DNA from: Acidobacteria bacterium Mor1
Lineage (GTDB): Bacteria; Acidobacteriota; Polarisedimenticolia; Polarisedimenticolales; Polarisedimenticolaceae
Length of the DNA: 64,000 nt
NCBI GenBank assembly: GCA_001664505.1
Contig: CP011806.1
Coordinates: 5,449,874 to 5,513,873, forward strand
Reading direction: 5' to 3'
Positions 50,747 through 60,867 of this stretch are shown piece by piece. Made by a program: the position numbers and the translations under genes. The notes below the pieces were generated by a model, which saw nothing but the letters and a program-made list of their open reading frames with translations, ran no database searches and had not been told where the DNA came from. Position 1 is the first letter of the stretch; every line of letters starts with the position of its first letter.

Positions 50747-51909
50747 GCCTTGACTCCACTCAGGTGCGCCCGGAAAATCTCGGCTTCCTCCGAGTCACCA
50801 ACCCTTCGAAGGAGGGTCTTGAGCGTCTTTTCGTTGGAGACTACGCCAGCACGGTCGTTTCGCGCTTCAGAGACTCGCCAGAGATAGAAGCAGTTCTGGA
50901 AGACAACTGAGATGTACTCATGCGGTCTCGCAATCTGATTCGAGCGAATGCAGTACGCCTCCGTGTTCTCCAGTTGGTTCTGTTTGAAGCTGATTAGGCC
51001 GAGGTTAGCTAGGGCGATCGCGTCGAGCCGATCGAATCCTCGATCCTTGTTCGCTGAAAGAACTCTCTCAAGAGCCCGCTTTGCTTCGTCAAGGCGGTCA
51101 GCTTGAATGAGTGCGCTGGAATGACTGATTCTGAGGTGGGCAAGGTTGAAAGACTCGGAAGCTCCCTCCAAGGCGGTGAAGGCCTCGTCGAAAACCGAGC
51201 ACGCCTCGTCGGCCCTGCCGAGTGCACTCAGAACCTCTCCATGAACGGAGAACAAAGTGATCGCCGTGCCGGACGGTAGGTCGTCTAGTTCGCGGGATTC
51301 TTTTCGCGCTTGCTCGATAGCCATTAGCGCGATGGTGAAACGACCGGTGCGTCGGCAGCATCTCGCGAGACATTCAAGAGCTTGAACGCGCTGAATCTGT
51401 GAGAGTTCTTTGTTGTTCAGCAGGTATTCGAACTCTTCCTTTGCGGCGCTGTACCTCTCGAGGCCCAGAAGGCAGTACGCCCTTCGGAGTCTCCAGCCGA
51501 GGAGCGTTTCCAGCGTTGCCTGCTCAGCACAGCGATCCATCAGATATTCATAGAGTCCGACGGCCTCGCGATAGTGGCCAGCGCGTCGCGCTTTTCGCGC
51601 TTCTTCTTCGGCCTCTTCCCGGCTCTTGCCTTGGATGGTTGCCGACAACATGCCGTGCTTCAGATCGATTTCGAAGCGTTCGGCCATCGAAGACACCGGG
51701 ACACCGTAGATCTCGCTCAGGGCGAACATCCGTGGGAACGTCGGTACGGCCTGGCCGTTCTCGATGCGAGAAAGATGAGATTTGGTGATGCGTTCCGGGT
51801 ATCCGGTCGACATCTCCTCGACCGCATCGAGGGACAGTCGGCGGGATTCGCGGACTGAGCGGAGATAGCGGCCGAATCTCCGATTCTCAATGCTGAATGC
51901 CTTTTGCAC
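50743..51909 (-). CDS. XRE-family regulator with C-terminal TPR domain
   Basis: A GTG at 51909, after GGGGGGAGGGGC, gives 388 residues; a frame running on to 52038 has no site and fits the family poorly. The HTH (about 8-68) has FGRYLRSVRESRRLSLDAVE and KSHLSRIENGQAVPTFPRMF. The remainder is TPR-like (about 100-385): YREAVGLYEYLMDRCAEQ, QALECLARCCRRTGRFTIAL and EAKRALERVLSANKD. XRE-TPR layouts are known in Rgg/PlcR-type peptide-sensing regulators of Gram-positive bacteria; no signal peptide gene of that kind is seen here. It is translationally coupled to an exported propeller gene and divergent from a cytochrome c lipoprotein. Confidence 0.83.
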   Translation of the reverse strand: MQKAFSIENRRFGRYLRSVRESRRLSLDAVEEMSTGYPERITKSHLSRIENGQAVPTFPRMFALSEIYGVPVSSMAERFEIDLKHGMLSATIQGKSREEAEEEARKARRAGHYREAVGLYEYLMDRCAEQATLETLLGWRLRRAYCLLGLERYSAAKEEFEYLLNNKELSQIQRVQALECLARCCRRTGRFTIALMAIEQARKESRELDDLPSGTAITLFSVHGEVLSALGRADEACSVFDEAFTALEGASESFNLAHLRISHSSALIQADRLDEAKRALERVLSANKDRGFDRLDAIALANLGLISFKQNQLENTEAYCIRSNQIARPHEYISVVFQNCFYLWRVSEARNDRAGVVSNEKTLKTLLRRVGDSEEAEIFRAHLSGVKA

Positions 51910-52235
51910 GCCCCTCCCCCCACAGGCGGCCTCGAGCGGGGGCACGTGTCGCGGACCGGGTGTCAACGGTTCTCCCTGCCATCTACGACCCGTTCTCAAG
52001 ACCGAGTTGTCATCCTGGGAATAGATAAACCGCGACAACCGACAGGCGTCGAGAAAAAACCCCTAGGTGAGTTGCGCATTGGAAACCCATTCGCTAAGTC
52101 TTTGCGTTACAGTTGCTTGCGGATTTTGCGCCTTGCGTCGTTGTCCGCGCAGAAGGGCATGGAACGGCGGCCTGAGGCAGGGGCTTCGATGAGGTAGACT
52201 CGCCGTTCTTGGCTCATCGGCAAGGGGGACTTTCG
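51910..52235. other. intergenic region between XRE-TPR and cytochrome genes
   Basis: This 326-bp gap separates divergent starts. It is G+C-rich next to the regulator gene and less so in its middle (about 52040-52130, with GAGAAAAAACCCC and GCGTTACAGTTGCTTGCGG). It should hold both promoters. I see no clear palindrome, open frame with a good start, or RNA gene in it. Confidence 0.5.
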
Positions 52236-52688
52236 ATGGCATGTCGGACGCTCATTATCGGAACTGCGGTCGCCATGGCCGTGTTCTGTCTCACCGGATG
52301 CGGGGGAGGTGCGGGGACCGGTTCAGCGGACGCCACGGCGGGGAGCGGCGACACCGGTGGCGGCTCCCCCGATGCGGCGCCCCAGGCCGATGTGGCCCAA
52401 GCGGATGAGTCTCCGGGCGCTAAGTTCTACGAGCAGTGGGGCTGCGCGGTGTGCCACGGGAAGGATCAGGGAGGCAATCGGTTCGGCCCGACCCTGCGCG
52501 GCCTGGCGCCTCACTGGACCGCCGACGACATGGCGTCTTACCTGCTGAAGCCCCAGTCCTTCCACGATCGCAACGACCGCATGCGCGAGATCGCCAAGAA
52601 GTACAACACGATGGTGATGCCCCCGTACGATCATCCGCACGCCGATCGACTGGAACTGGCGACTTGGATCCTGTCCCTGGAGGAGTAG
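52236..52688 (+). CDS. lipoprotein c-type cytochrome (single haem)
   Basis: An ATG at 52236 after AAGGGGGA gives 150 residues; an upstream start is less supported. A lipoprotein signal (lipobox LTGC, C22) is followed by a Gly/Ala/Asp-rich linker (about 23-60), and then a class I cytochrome c domain with haem motif CAVCH (70-74). The likely axial methionine is M126 or M128 in TMVMPPYDHP. The end (ADRLELATWILSLEE) is the usual C-terminal helix. It carries one electron in the periplasm, tethered to a membrane. Its redox partner is not adjacent, and the regulator upstream is divergent. Confidence 0.9.
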   Translation: MACRTLIIGTAVAMAVFCLTGCGGGAGTGSADATAGSGDTGGGSPDAAPQADVAQADESPGAKFYEQWGCAVCHGKDQGGNRFGPTLRGLAPHWTADDMASYLLKPQSFHDRNDRMREIAKKYNTMVMPPYDHPHADRLELATWILSLEE

Positions 52689-52689
52689 C

Positions 52690-53664
52690 CTAGCGCCCGG
52701 GCATGGAGCCGGTCGCCGGGGAGGCCATCAGCCGGCGCCAGCACTCGACGACGCTTTGTTCTTCACTCTGAGGCGTGTGCGGCGCCGCCAGCTCCCGGGC
52801 ATTCCTGATCAGCGGGTGCCAGCGGGTCATCCGGCCGGCGAGCAGGTCCTGGAGCATCGGCTCCATCCGCCGCGCCAGGGAGATGTAGTCGCCGCCGTCG
52901 GCCAGGATGGCGTTCTGCTCCGGCCCTTCTCCCTGCAGCACGTCCCGCATTCCGATGCCGTGGTAACCGGCGATCACCGCCCCGGCGGACATCGCTTCCC
53001 AGACCGAGAGGTTCAGCGCCTCCTCGGTGCTGAGCGTCAGGAATACCGATGCCTTGCGCACCTCGGCGGCATAGTCGGCGTGATCGAGGCCGTCGATGCC
53101 GACCCACTCGATCTGCTTCGCCATGCGCGGGTCCCGGGCACCGAGTACCCGACGCAGCGCGTGGACCCGCTTGGCCTTGCGCTTGAAGTAGACGATCCGC
53201 GGCTGCTTCTCCTCGGGGCGGTAGGCGAAGAGCTGGGGATCGACGGCGAAGTCGAGGAGCTCGACGGGGAGCCCCATGCTCCAGGCGACGGCGTCTCGCA
53301 CGAAAGGGGAGACGGTCAGCACCCGCTCGATCCCGTGGTCCCGCCAGTCCTGCCCGCCCCTCAGATGGGGGAAGATGTAGGACCAGCTGAGGGCACAGAC
53401 GATGCGCCGCAGGGGTTTGTCCCGCAGGGCTTCCATCAGGTTGGCGGCGGCCTCGGGGATCACGATCACGTCCCCCGGATTGAGGGCGGGGCCGGCTTCC
53501 CAGGAGGTCACCGGGACACCGGGCATCCCCGGCGCGCGGAAGCCCTGGCGGCTGTGGAGGATCGAGGCCTCGAATCCGTGCTCCACCAGGATGCGCACGT
53601 GCCGATACAGGCGATGGATGCCCCCGGAGCGGATCTCCATATCCGGGCAGAAATAGAAGATCAT
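52690..53664 (-). CDS. glycosyltransferase (GT4-like)
   Basis: An ATG at 53664 gives 324 residues; a frame starting 12 codons upstream would cross the divergent gene's start. The N-terminal half has SGGIHRLYRHVRILVEHGFE, the usual nucleotide-sugar acceptor side, and VIVIPEAAANLMEAL. The C-terminal half has RKASVFLTLSTEEALNLSV with WEAMSAGAVIAGYHGIG, matching the GT-B donor-site ExxxxxxxEAM-type motif. It transfers a sugar, probably in cell-surface glycan synthesis. It is divergent, with only 20 bp between start codons, from another glycosyltransferase-like gene. Confidence 0.8.
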   Translation of the reverse strand: MIFYFCPDMEIRSGGIHRLYRHVRILVEHGFEASILHSRQGFRAPGMPGVPVTSWEAGPALNPGDVIVIPEAAANLMEALRDKPLRRIVCALSWSYIFPHLRGGQDWRDHGIERVLTVSPFVRDAVAWSMGLPVELLDFAVDPQLFAYRPEEKQPRIVYFKRKAKRVHALRRVLGARDPRMAKQIEWVGIDGLDHADYAAEVRKASVFLTLSTEEALNLSVWEAMSAGAVIAGYHGIGMRDVLQGEGPEQNAILADGGDYISLARRMEPMLQDLLAGRMTRWHPLIRNARELAAPHTPQSEEQSVVECWRRLMASPATGSMPGR

Positions 53665-53684
53665 GGGGATAATGAATAACGTCG

Positions 53685-54881
53685 ATGGCGAAAGATGCAA
53701 ATAATTTGAATCTCGGCGGCGAACCCCCGATCGTGCTCTACTCCCGGCAATGGGAGGAGAACCCGGCCAAGCGCCTGCGGGTGATCGACCCGCTGGAGCG
53801 GCTGGCTGCCTCCGGGGCCCTCGAGATCCACCCCATGGAGGAGGTCTTTCGCCCGGATTCCGGCTTCGAGCGGCGGCGGGTCTCGGCGCTCTTTCTCTAT
53901 GTCCTCGACTTCAACGCCGGTTCTCCCGAAGTCGCTCGCGGTCTGCGCTGGGCCCTGCGCCACGGCCGGGCGGTGCTCTGCGACACCGACGACCAGTACC
54001 TGATTCCTCACGGCGCCAGCCCCTTTGACGGTCCGCTGGACCCACACCTGCCCTACTTCGAGGAGTTGCTCAAGGCTGCCCACGCGGTGACCGTCACCGG
54101 CGATGCGCTCAAGGAGGAGATGCAGGCGCTGAACGACCGCGTGGTGGTGATTCCCAACACCGTCACGCCGGCGCACTACGTGGCCCGCCCCGCGGGCGCC
54201 GGCAGCGCCCCGAAGGCAGGGGAGTCGCTGCGAGTCGGCTGGTGCGGCGGGCCGACGCACCTGGACGATCTGTGCCTGATGCTTCCGGCGGTCGCCGAAC
54301 TCCAGGCCCGCCACGACTTCGAGCTGGTGCTGTTCGGGATGTTCGACGAGGAGATGTCCACGCTGGTCGAGCGCACCCGGGAGCTGGGTGCGGTGGGCGG
54401 AGTCAGCACGGGCGCTGAGTCTTCCGGTTGGATCGACGCCTTCCGGCGGCTATCCCGGGCGCTCGAAGGGGTGCGTTACCGGCACGTGCCGTCGGTGCCC
54501 TACCGGGAGTTCCCGGCGGCGCTGGCTTCGCTTGAGCTGGATATCGGGCTCTGTCCGCTCCACGACACCCGCTTCAACCGCTGCAAGTCGGCGGTGAAGT
54601 TCTACCAGTACGCGGCCGCCGGGGCGGTGACCCTGGCAAGTGACGTCGAGCCCTACACTCACGAGCCCTGCTGCCGCACCGTCAACACCGTCGAGAGCTG
54701 GAGCATGGCCCTGGGCCGCCTGCTGGAAGACGAGGGCTTCCGCGAGGCCTGCCGTACGCAGCAGCGCAAGTGGGTGTCGGAGAACCGGACCCTGGAGCGG
54801 GTCGGACCGCTGTACGAGGAGCTTCTGACGCAGCTTCCCGCCCGGGTTCGTGCGGCCTTTCGAGCGGCTCGGTCGGGCTAG
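53685..54881 (+). CDS. glycosyltransferase-like protein (GT-B fold)
   Basis: The protein has 398 residues. The C-terminal Rossmann half has VGWCGGPTHLDDLCLMLPAV and DFELVLFGMFDEEM, then RHVPSVPYREFPAALASLEL and AVKFYQYAAAGAVTLASDVE, the donor-site region of GT4-type enzymes. The N-terminal half has NPAKRLRVIDPLERLAA and AVLCDTDDQYL. The start has no clear ribosome-binding site; GATAAT at 53668-53673 could be a -10 element giving a nearly leaderless message. It likely acts with the divergent glycosyltransferase on the same glycan (inference). A stem-loop follows its stop. Confidence 0.78.
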   Translation: MAKDANNLNLGGEPPIVLYSRQWEENPAKRLRVIDPLERLAASGALEIHPMEEVFRPDSGFERRRVSALFLYVLDFNAGSPEVARGLRWALRHGRAVLCDTDDQYLIPHGASPFDGPLDPHLPYFEELLKAAHAVTVTGDALKEEMQALNDRVVVIPNTVTPAHYVARPAGAGSAPKAGESLRVGWCGGPTHLDDLCLMLPAVAELQARHDFELVLFGMFDEEMSTLVERTRELGAVGGVSTGAESSGWIDAFRRLSRALEGVRYRHVPSVPYREFPAALASLELDIGLCPLHDTRFNRCKSAVKFYQYAAAGAVTLASDVEPYTHEPCCRTVNTVESWSMALGRLLEDEGFREACRTQQRKWVSENRTLERVGPLYEELLTQLPARVRAAFRAARSG

Positions 54882-54895
54882 GCGGGTCGGGCTAG

Positions 54896-54921
54896 CCTTC
54901 GGCGGCGGGCGCCGCCGAAGG
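54896..54921. terminator. 10-bp stem-loop between convergent genes
   Basis: CCTTCGGCGG (54896-54905) and CCGCCGAAGG (54912-54921) pair perfectly around a 6-base loop. It lies 15 bp after the glycosyltransferase stop and just downstream of the convergent PspC gene. There is no T-run. Confidence 0.5.
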
Positions 54922-54932
54922 TGCCGTCACTT

Positions 54933-55124
54933 CTACGCGTGGGCCGCCCGGGGCACGATCAGCCACAGGGCCAGATAGACCAGGATGCCGGGGAAGGCCG
55001 CGGACAGGACGGAGACCAGCACGAACAGGATGCGGGTCAGGGTCGGGTTCCAGCCGAGCCACTCGGCCAGGCCGCCGCAGACGCCTCCGAAGATGCGGTA
55101 ACGGTTGGAAAGATGGAAAGGCAT
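54933..55124 (-). CDS. PspC-domain small membrane protein
   Basis: An ATG at 55124 after AAGGAGAAGAACGCA gives 63 residues. The single domain has RIFGGVCGGLAEWLGWNPTL, then a hydrophobic helix (about 30-56, ILFVLVSVLSAAFPGILVYL), and a short positive tail. This is the PspC family, known from the phage-shock envelope-stress response. Standing alone without pspA or other psp genes, its exact role is not clear. It follows an intergenic region containing two long hairpins. Confidence 0.9.
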   Translation of the reverse strand: MPFHLSNRYRIFGGVCGGLAEWLGWNPTLTRILFVLVSVLSAAFPGILVYLALWLIVPRAAHA

Positions 55125-55217
55125 TGCGTTCTTCTCCTTGGGAGGTAGATCTCGCCTCCCATCCGAGAATACGCAGGGCGGGCCGAAACGGTTCCCCCAA
55201 TTCCGAGCACCGAAACC

Positions 55218-55365
55218 GGGGGCGGGAGAAAGGGGATCGATTTTCTCTCCCGCCCCCTGCCGCCGCACTCGAGACGACCGCCGAAGCGGGCGCCGCGGGT
55301 GCCGCGACCTTTTCGAAGCCAAAACCGGGGGGACGGGAGCAGAGGGGCGATCGCTCCCGTCCCCC
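55218..55365. repeat. two long related hairpins between PspC and FG-GAP genes
   Basis: Hairpin 1: GGGGGCGGGAGA (55218-55229) with TCTCCCGCCCCC (55246-55257), a perfect 12-bp stem with a 16-base loop. Hairpin 2: GGGGGACGGGAGC (55328-55340) with GCTCCCGTCCCCC (55353-55365), a perfect 13-bp stem with a 12-base loop. They start 110 bp apart. The left flanks (CGAAACC and CAAAACC) and loops (AAGGGGATCGA and AGAGGGGCGATC) are related, so this looks like a duplicated element. GTTCCCCC also occurs on both sides (55191-55198 and 55383-55390). No T-run follows. Confidence 0.75.
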
Positions 55366-55413
55366 GGGCCGACGAGAGAACCGTTCCCCCGCCGGCTACG
55401 AACCAACTCCTGC

Positions 55414-56847
55414 TCAGCGACGCCGCGGCTTGCCCCGGGGGCAGAAGCCGAAGTCCTTGAGCAGCACGATCTTGTCCGCGTGATCGACGGTGCCGTCCCC
55501 GTTGAGGTCCGAGCGCCCGCCGGCCTCTCCGAGATCACTCAGCAGGATCAGCAGATCCTTGAACCCGACGAAGCGGTTGCCGTCGATGTCCGACGTGCAG
55601 GGCAGCCGGTTGCCTGCGATCAGGTAGACCCGGCCGGTGTCGATCCCGTTGAAGCTCTGGCCGACGGCGGTGACCACGAAGTCGGGGAAGCCGTCGTCAT
55701 CGGTGTCGCCGACGCTGAGGGCGTCGACGCCGAACTGGTCACCCGCGAGGGTGGCGGTCATCTGCCGCAGCAGCGCGCCGCTGCGGCCGGAGAACACGTA
55801 GCTGGCGCCGGCGGATGCAGCACCGTTGCTGTCGTTGTAGCTGGCCACGACGATGTCGTTGAAGCCGTCGCCGTTGAGATCGGAGACGCCGCGACCGGGG
55901 CCGAAGCCGTCACCCATGTCGAAGCCGCGCAGGCGGTGCAGGACCCGGCCGCTGCGGCCGGAGAAGACGTAGGCCTCTCCGCGGCCGATGGTCATCGCGT
56001 CTCCCTCGTAGGAGTAGTCGCCGACGAACACGTCGCCTATGCCGTCCCGGTTGACGTCGCCGGCGCCCGAGGCGAAGAAGACCGCGAAGAACTGGCTGCC
56101 GGACGGGTCCGGCGGTTCGAGGCTGTGCAGGATCTCCCCATTGGTTCCGTCGAGCAGCAAGGCGCGGTTTTCGCCGGTAGCGCCGACTACGAAGTCCTTG
56201 ACTCCGTCCCGGTTGACGTCGCCGACCAGGCCGGCGGCGGATCCGAGGGACGCGCCGGCGCTGTCGCCGTTGCGGGACCAGAGCAGCGAGCCGTCGGCGC
56301 CGCTGAAGACGAAGATCCGTCCCTGGAACTCCAGGTCGACGGTCTGGAAGCGGGAGCCGGCCATGAAGTCGTCGTGGCCGTCGCCGTTGACGTCGCCGAC
56401 GCCGCTGACGCTGTGGGCGAAGCCGGCGACCTCGGCACTGACGTCATGAAGCAGGGCGTTGGTCGCTCCGGAGTAGACCTGGACCAGGCCGCCGCCGATC
56501 ACGTAGTCGTGGGTGCCGTCGTTATCGACGTCGCCGGCATCGGAAACGCTGTAGCCGAAGGCACTCCCCGGCGCGCCGTCGATGACGTTGAGCACGTCCC
56601 CGGTGGCACCGGAGTACAGGGATACCCGGCCGGCGAAGCCGTCCCGGGCGATGGCGGGGATCAGGATCTCATCGACCCCGTCTCCGTTGACGTCACTCAG
56701 TTGGCCTGCAACCCAACCGTACCAATCGCCGGTCTGGTCACCCTGGAACAACTCGAGAACTTCGACGTCGTCTTCGACGAACTGGGCGGACGCCGTGGTC
56801 AGCGCGGTGCACGCGAACAAGGCGAGCAAGATTCGGGATTTTCTCAT
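55414..56847 (-). CDS. exported FG-GAP repeat protein with dockerin-like EF-hand end
   Basis: An ATG at 56847, seven bases after GAGGG, gives 477 residues; the ATG at 56853 lacks space for a site. A signal peptide (about 1-21, ends TASA) is followed by FG-GAP blades with calcium loops, such as GWVAGQLSDVNGDGVDEILI, SVSDAGDVDNDGTHDYVIGG, DVNRDGVKDFVVGA and DLNGDGFNDIVVASY. The C-terminus has two dockerin-like EF-hands, DIDGNRFVGFKDLLILLSD and DLNGDGTVDHADKIVLL. It is probably an extracellular integrin-alpha-like propeller that docks to a partner by its C-terminus; no cohesin is visible in this window. Confidence 0.88.
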   Translation of the reverse strand: MRKSRILLALFACTALTTASAQFVEDDVEVLELFQGDQTGDWYGWVAGQLSDVNGDGVDEILIPAIARDGFAGRVSLYSGATGDVLNVIDGAPGSAFGYSVSDAGDVDNDGTHDYVIGGGLVQVYSGATNALLHDVSAEVAGFAHSVSGVGDVNGDGHDDFMAGSRFQTVDLEFQGRIFVFSGADGSLLWSRNGDSAGASLGSAAGLVGDVNRDGVKDFVVGATGENRALLLDGTNGEILHSLEPPDPSGSQFFAVFFASGAGDVNRDGIGDVFVGDYSYEGDAMTIGRGEAYVFSGRSGRVLHRLRGFDMGDGFGPGRGVSDLNGDGFNDIVVASYNDSNGAASAGASYVFSGRSGALLRQMTATLAGDQFGVDALSVGDTDDDGFPDFVVTAVGQSFNGIDTGRVYLIAGNRLPCTSDIDGNRFVGFKDLLILLSDLGEAGGRSDLNGDGTVDHADKIVLLKDFGFCPRGKPRRR

Positions 56848-56975
56848 CGACATTCCCTCGCGGTAACGCCCCTCGTGGCTTAGAGGGTGCGTCGGTCGGG
56901 GAATCGCCGCTGTCGGAATCTTGCGCATGGGCTACTTCAGAAGTTCTCTTCGCGAACAGGCTCGTAAGAGCGAAA

Positions 56976-57875
56976 TCAGTGGGCGGTGGCGCGGACGTCG
57001 AGCATGCCTTCGAGTTCGGCGATGCCCCGGCGCGACAGCCGCGCGGCCAGCCGGGAGGGCGCGGCTCCGAAGGCTTGGCGAAAGGCGTAGGTGAAGTGGC
57101 TGTGGCTGGAGAAGCCGAGGTCGGTGGCCAGGGCATCGAGGCGGCCGGCGGAATCCGGCAGCCGCCGCAACGCGTGGCGCAGCCTCAGGTGCGTCAGGTA
57201 GCGGTGCACCGTGCTCCCGGTGCGCTTCTTGAACAGCCGGCAGAGCTGAAATTGGGAGACACCGGCGGCGCCTGCGATTCGCTCCAGGGTCAACGGCTGA
57301 TCGAAGTGCAGAGCCATGATCGCCTTGGCCACCTCGACCGCCTCGTGGTGTCGTTCGTTGAGCGAACCGGGCCGCGCGCCACGCTCCCGATAGGCATGGC
57401 CGACCGCGCGCCGCACGATGCCGAGCACCGCCTCTTCGACCCGCAGCGGGTCCGGTTCGTCGGTGGTCTCGAGGTATTCGAGCAGCAGCCGGTGGGTCAG
57501 GAACAGATCGGCGGGGCAGGGGCCGTGGTCGAAGATGAAGGGGCGTTGCCCCCGCTCTTCCACGGCAGGGTCGAAGGCGGCCACCGCGTCGCGGAAGGTC
57601 CCATCCTCGACGTGGTACCAGTGGCAGTGGTCCCCCTCGGGGCTGACCCGGTCACGCCGGTACTCCTGATTCCGGTTGTAGAACATCACCGTGTTGCAGT
57701 CGGTGACCACCGGTTGCCCGCCGTCGTGGGTGATGCTGACCGCGGTGCCGGGGAACACGATCACGGCGCGGCGGATCGGTCCCGTGCGGTTGAAGTTGGG
57801 TGCGTTTGCCGGCAGATCGAACTGACCTACCGTGGTGGATGTGTCGTCCCGGCTGAATAGCCTCGAGTCATACAT
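56976..57875 (-). CDS. AraC-family transcriptional regulator
   Basis: The protein has 299 residues. The N-terminal sensory part (about 1-170) has cupin-like strands (AVIVFPGTAVSITHDGGQP, HCHWYHVEDG). The DNA-binding part (about 185-285) has two helix-turn-helix motifs: PLTLERIAGAAGVSQFQLCR and ALATDLGFSSHSHFTYAFRQ, with AFGAAPSRL after them. It probably responds to a small ligand; targets are unknown. It is isolated, with a gap of about 300 bp upstream on its own strand. Confidence 0.92.
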   Translation of the reverse strand: MYDSRLFSRDDTSTTVGQFDLPANAPNFNRTGPIRRAVIVFPGTAVSITHDGGQPVVTDCNTVMFYNRNQEYRRDRVSPEGDHCHWYHVEDGTFRDAVAAFDPAVEERGQRPFIFDHGPCPADLFLTHRLLLEYLETTDEPDPLRVEEAVLGIVRRAVGHAYRERGARPGSLNERHHEAVEVAKAIMALHFDQPLTLERIAGAAGVSQFQLCRLFKKRTGSTVHRYLTHLRLRHALRRLPDSAGRLDALATDLGFSSHSHFTYAFRQAFGAAPSRLAARLSRRGIAELEGMLDVRATAH

Positions 57876-58177
57876 GATCGATCCCCCCTCTCGGCCGGCA
57901 GCGCTTCAATGCCTGGAAGCGTTGTCCCGCCGCGCCCGGAATTTAGGGCGAAAGGAGGGGTTTCAAGACGGCGCGGGAATCGATGGCGCGGAGCGCGTGC
58001 CGCAGCGAAAACCAAACCTTTGGAGTGGGTACGGGCCCTTGGTTGCAGGATCGTCCGCAGCGCAAAATCCGGAGAAGATGAGCGCCTTGCGCTGCGTGCT
58101 GGAGGTCTTCCTCAGTCCCCTCCGGATGTGCGGATTCTTGAACCGGGAGCACCCGCGAAAGTGAGTGGTAACCCCTT
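57876..58177. other. intergenic region upstream of the AraC-type gene
   Basis: This 302-bp gap lies between the AraC start and the stop of the histidine-kinase gene, both on the minus strand, so it holds the kinase operon's end and the AraC promoter. I see no open frame with a good ribosome-binding site, palindrome, or T-run terminator in it. Confidence 0.5.
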
Positions 58178-59487
58178 TCAGCGCCGGGGTGGGATCGCGA
58201 CGCGGAACTCGGCGCCGCCGGGTACGTTGTCCAGGCTGAATTCCAGGCCGTGGCGGTCGAGGATCTCGCGCACCAGGGTCAAGCCGAGGCCCCGGCCGTC
58301 CCGTTTGGTCGAGAAGAACGGCGAGAAGAGTTTGTCCCGGGTGTCTTCGTCGAGCCCGCCGCCGGTGTCGATCACCGCCAGCTCCCACAGGCCCTCGCGA
58401 AGCCCGAGATCGATGCGGATGGTGCCCTTGCGTTCGATCGACTCTGCGGCGTTCTTGACCACGTTCACCAGCACCTGTTCGAACTGATGCGGGTCGAGGT
58501 GCACCTGAACCTCTTCGTCGGGCAGGGTGGTCTGCAGCGTGATCTCCCGTTCGGCGAGGTCGGGGCGCAGCAGGTCCGCCAGGTCGACGATCAGACGATC
58601 GAGCCGGCAGGAGCCGGGGGTGGGTTCGGGGAGCCGCACCACGTCGGCGAAGCCGTTCATGAAGCGCTCGAGGTTCTGCAGCCGGCGCAGCGACACGTCC
58701 AGCGCCCGCTCGAAATCCCCCCGGTCCTCGTCGCTGAGCTGGTCCCGGTAGTGGCGGCAGGATTGAAGCATCGAGCCGACGGCGCCGAGGGAGTTGTTGA
58801 CCTCGTGAGACATCATGCGGATCAGCTTGCCGTAGGCCGCCTTCTCCGATTCCCGCAGTTCCCGGGTCAGCTCCTCCAGCAGGATGAAACTGCGCTCGAA
58901 GCCCCGGTCGACGAGCCCTACCCGGCGGCAGCGGATACGCCGCCCGCCCTGGAGCGCCACGACGGTGGTGTCCCCGGTCTCCAGCCGGGCCAGCGCACGC
59001 CCCAGCGGTCCCGGAAGCTCGGCCAGGGGCAGGCCGTCAAGATCTTCCGGGGTGTTCTTCAGCATCTCGGCGGCGGCGCGGTTCGGCGTACGGACCCGCT
59101 GCTCGAAGTCGACGTTGAGGAAGCCGGAGGGCGATGCCCCCAACACCTTGTCCATCAACACGTGCTGTTCCTGGAGCTTGAGCCGCTCTTCCCGCAGCCG
59201 TTCGATCATCTCGTTGTAGATGTCGATCAGCGCGTCCATCTCCGGCTGGCCCACGTGGCGGAACTGAGACGAGAAGTCCCGTTCGCGAATCAGGTCGGCG
59301 CCGGTGCCGATCAACTCCAGGGGTACGAAGAACTGCCGCACCAGCATGTAGCCGGCCAGGGCCGAGAGCAGGAAGACCCCCTCGGCGGCCAGCAGCCACG
59401 GTCCCGAGTCGCGAAGGGCGACCAGGGCGATCCCGCCGAGCAGCGCGTGGATCACGATCAGGTACAGCAGCAGCTTGGCGCGCAGGT

Positions 59488-59491
<4 letters not shown>
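58178..59491 (-). CDS. membrane histidine kinase (HAMP, PAS, HATPase)
   Basis: The ATG at 59491 overlaps the response-regulator stop (ATGA), giving 437 residues. Two membrane segments (about 6-24 and 32-52) are separated by only a few residues, so there is no large periplasmic sensor. A HAMP region (about 51-103) and PAS domain (about 110-215) follow. The kinase core has H229 in MMSHEVNNSLGAVG, N box QVLVNVVKNAAESIERKG, G1 AVIDTGGGLDED, and G2 KRDGRGLGLTLVREILDRHG. It should phosphorylate the coupled NtrC-type regulator. With two short-linked helices it may sense the membrane or the neighbouring ABC transporter rather than an external ligand. Confidence 0.93.

Positions 59492-60863
<1,372 letters not shown>

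Positions 60864-60867
<4 letters not shown>

Noticed and set aside
55383-55390. GTTCCCCC on each side of the hairpins as an insertion target duplication
   Set aside because: The flanking match is short and the surrounding bases differ, and no coding or terminal-repeat structure of an insertion element is present; it is reported only as part of the repeat.
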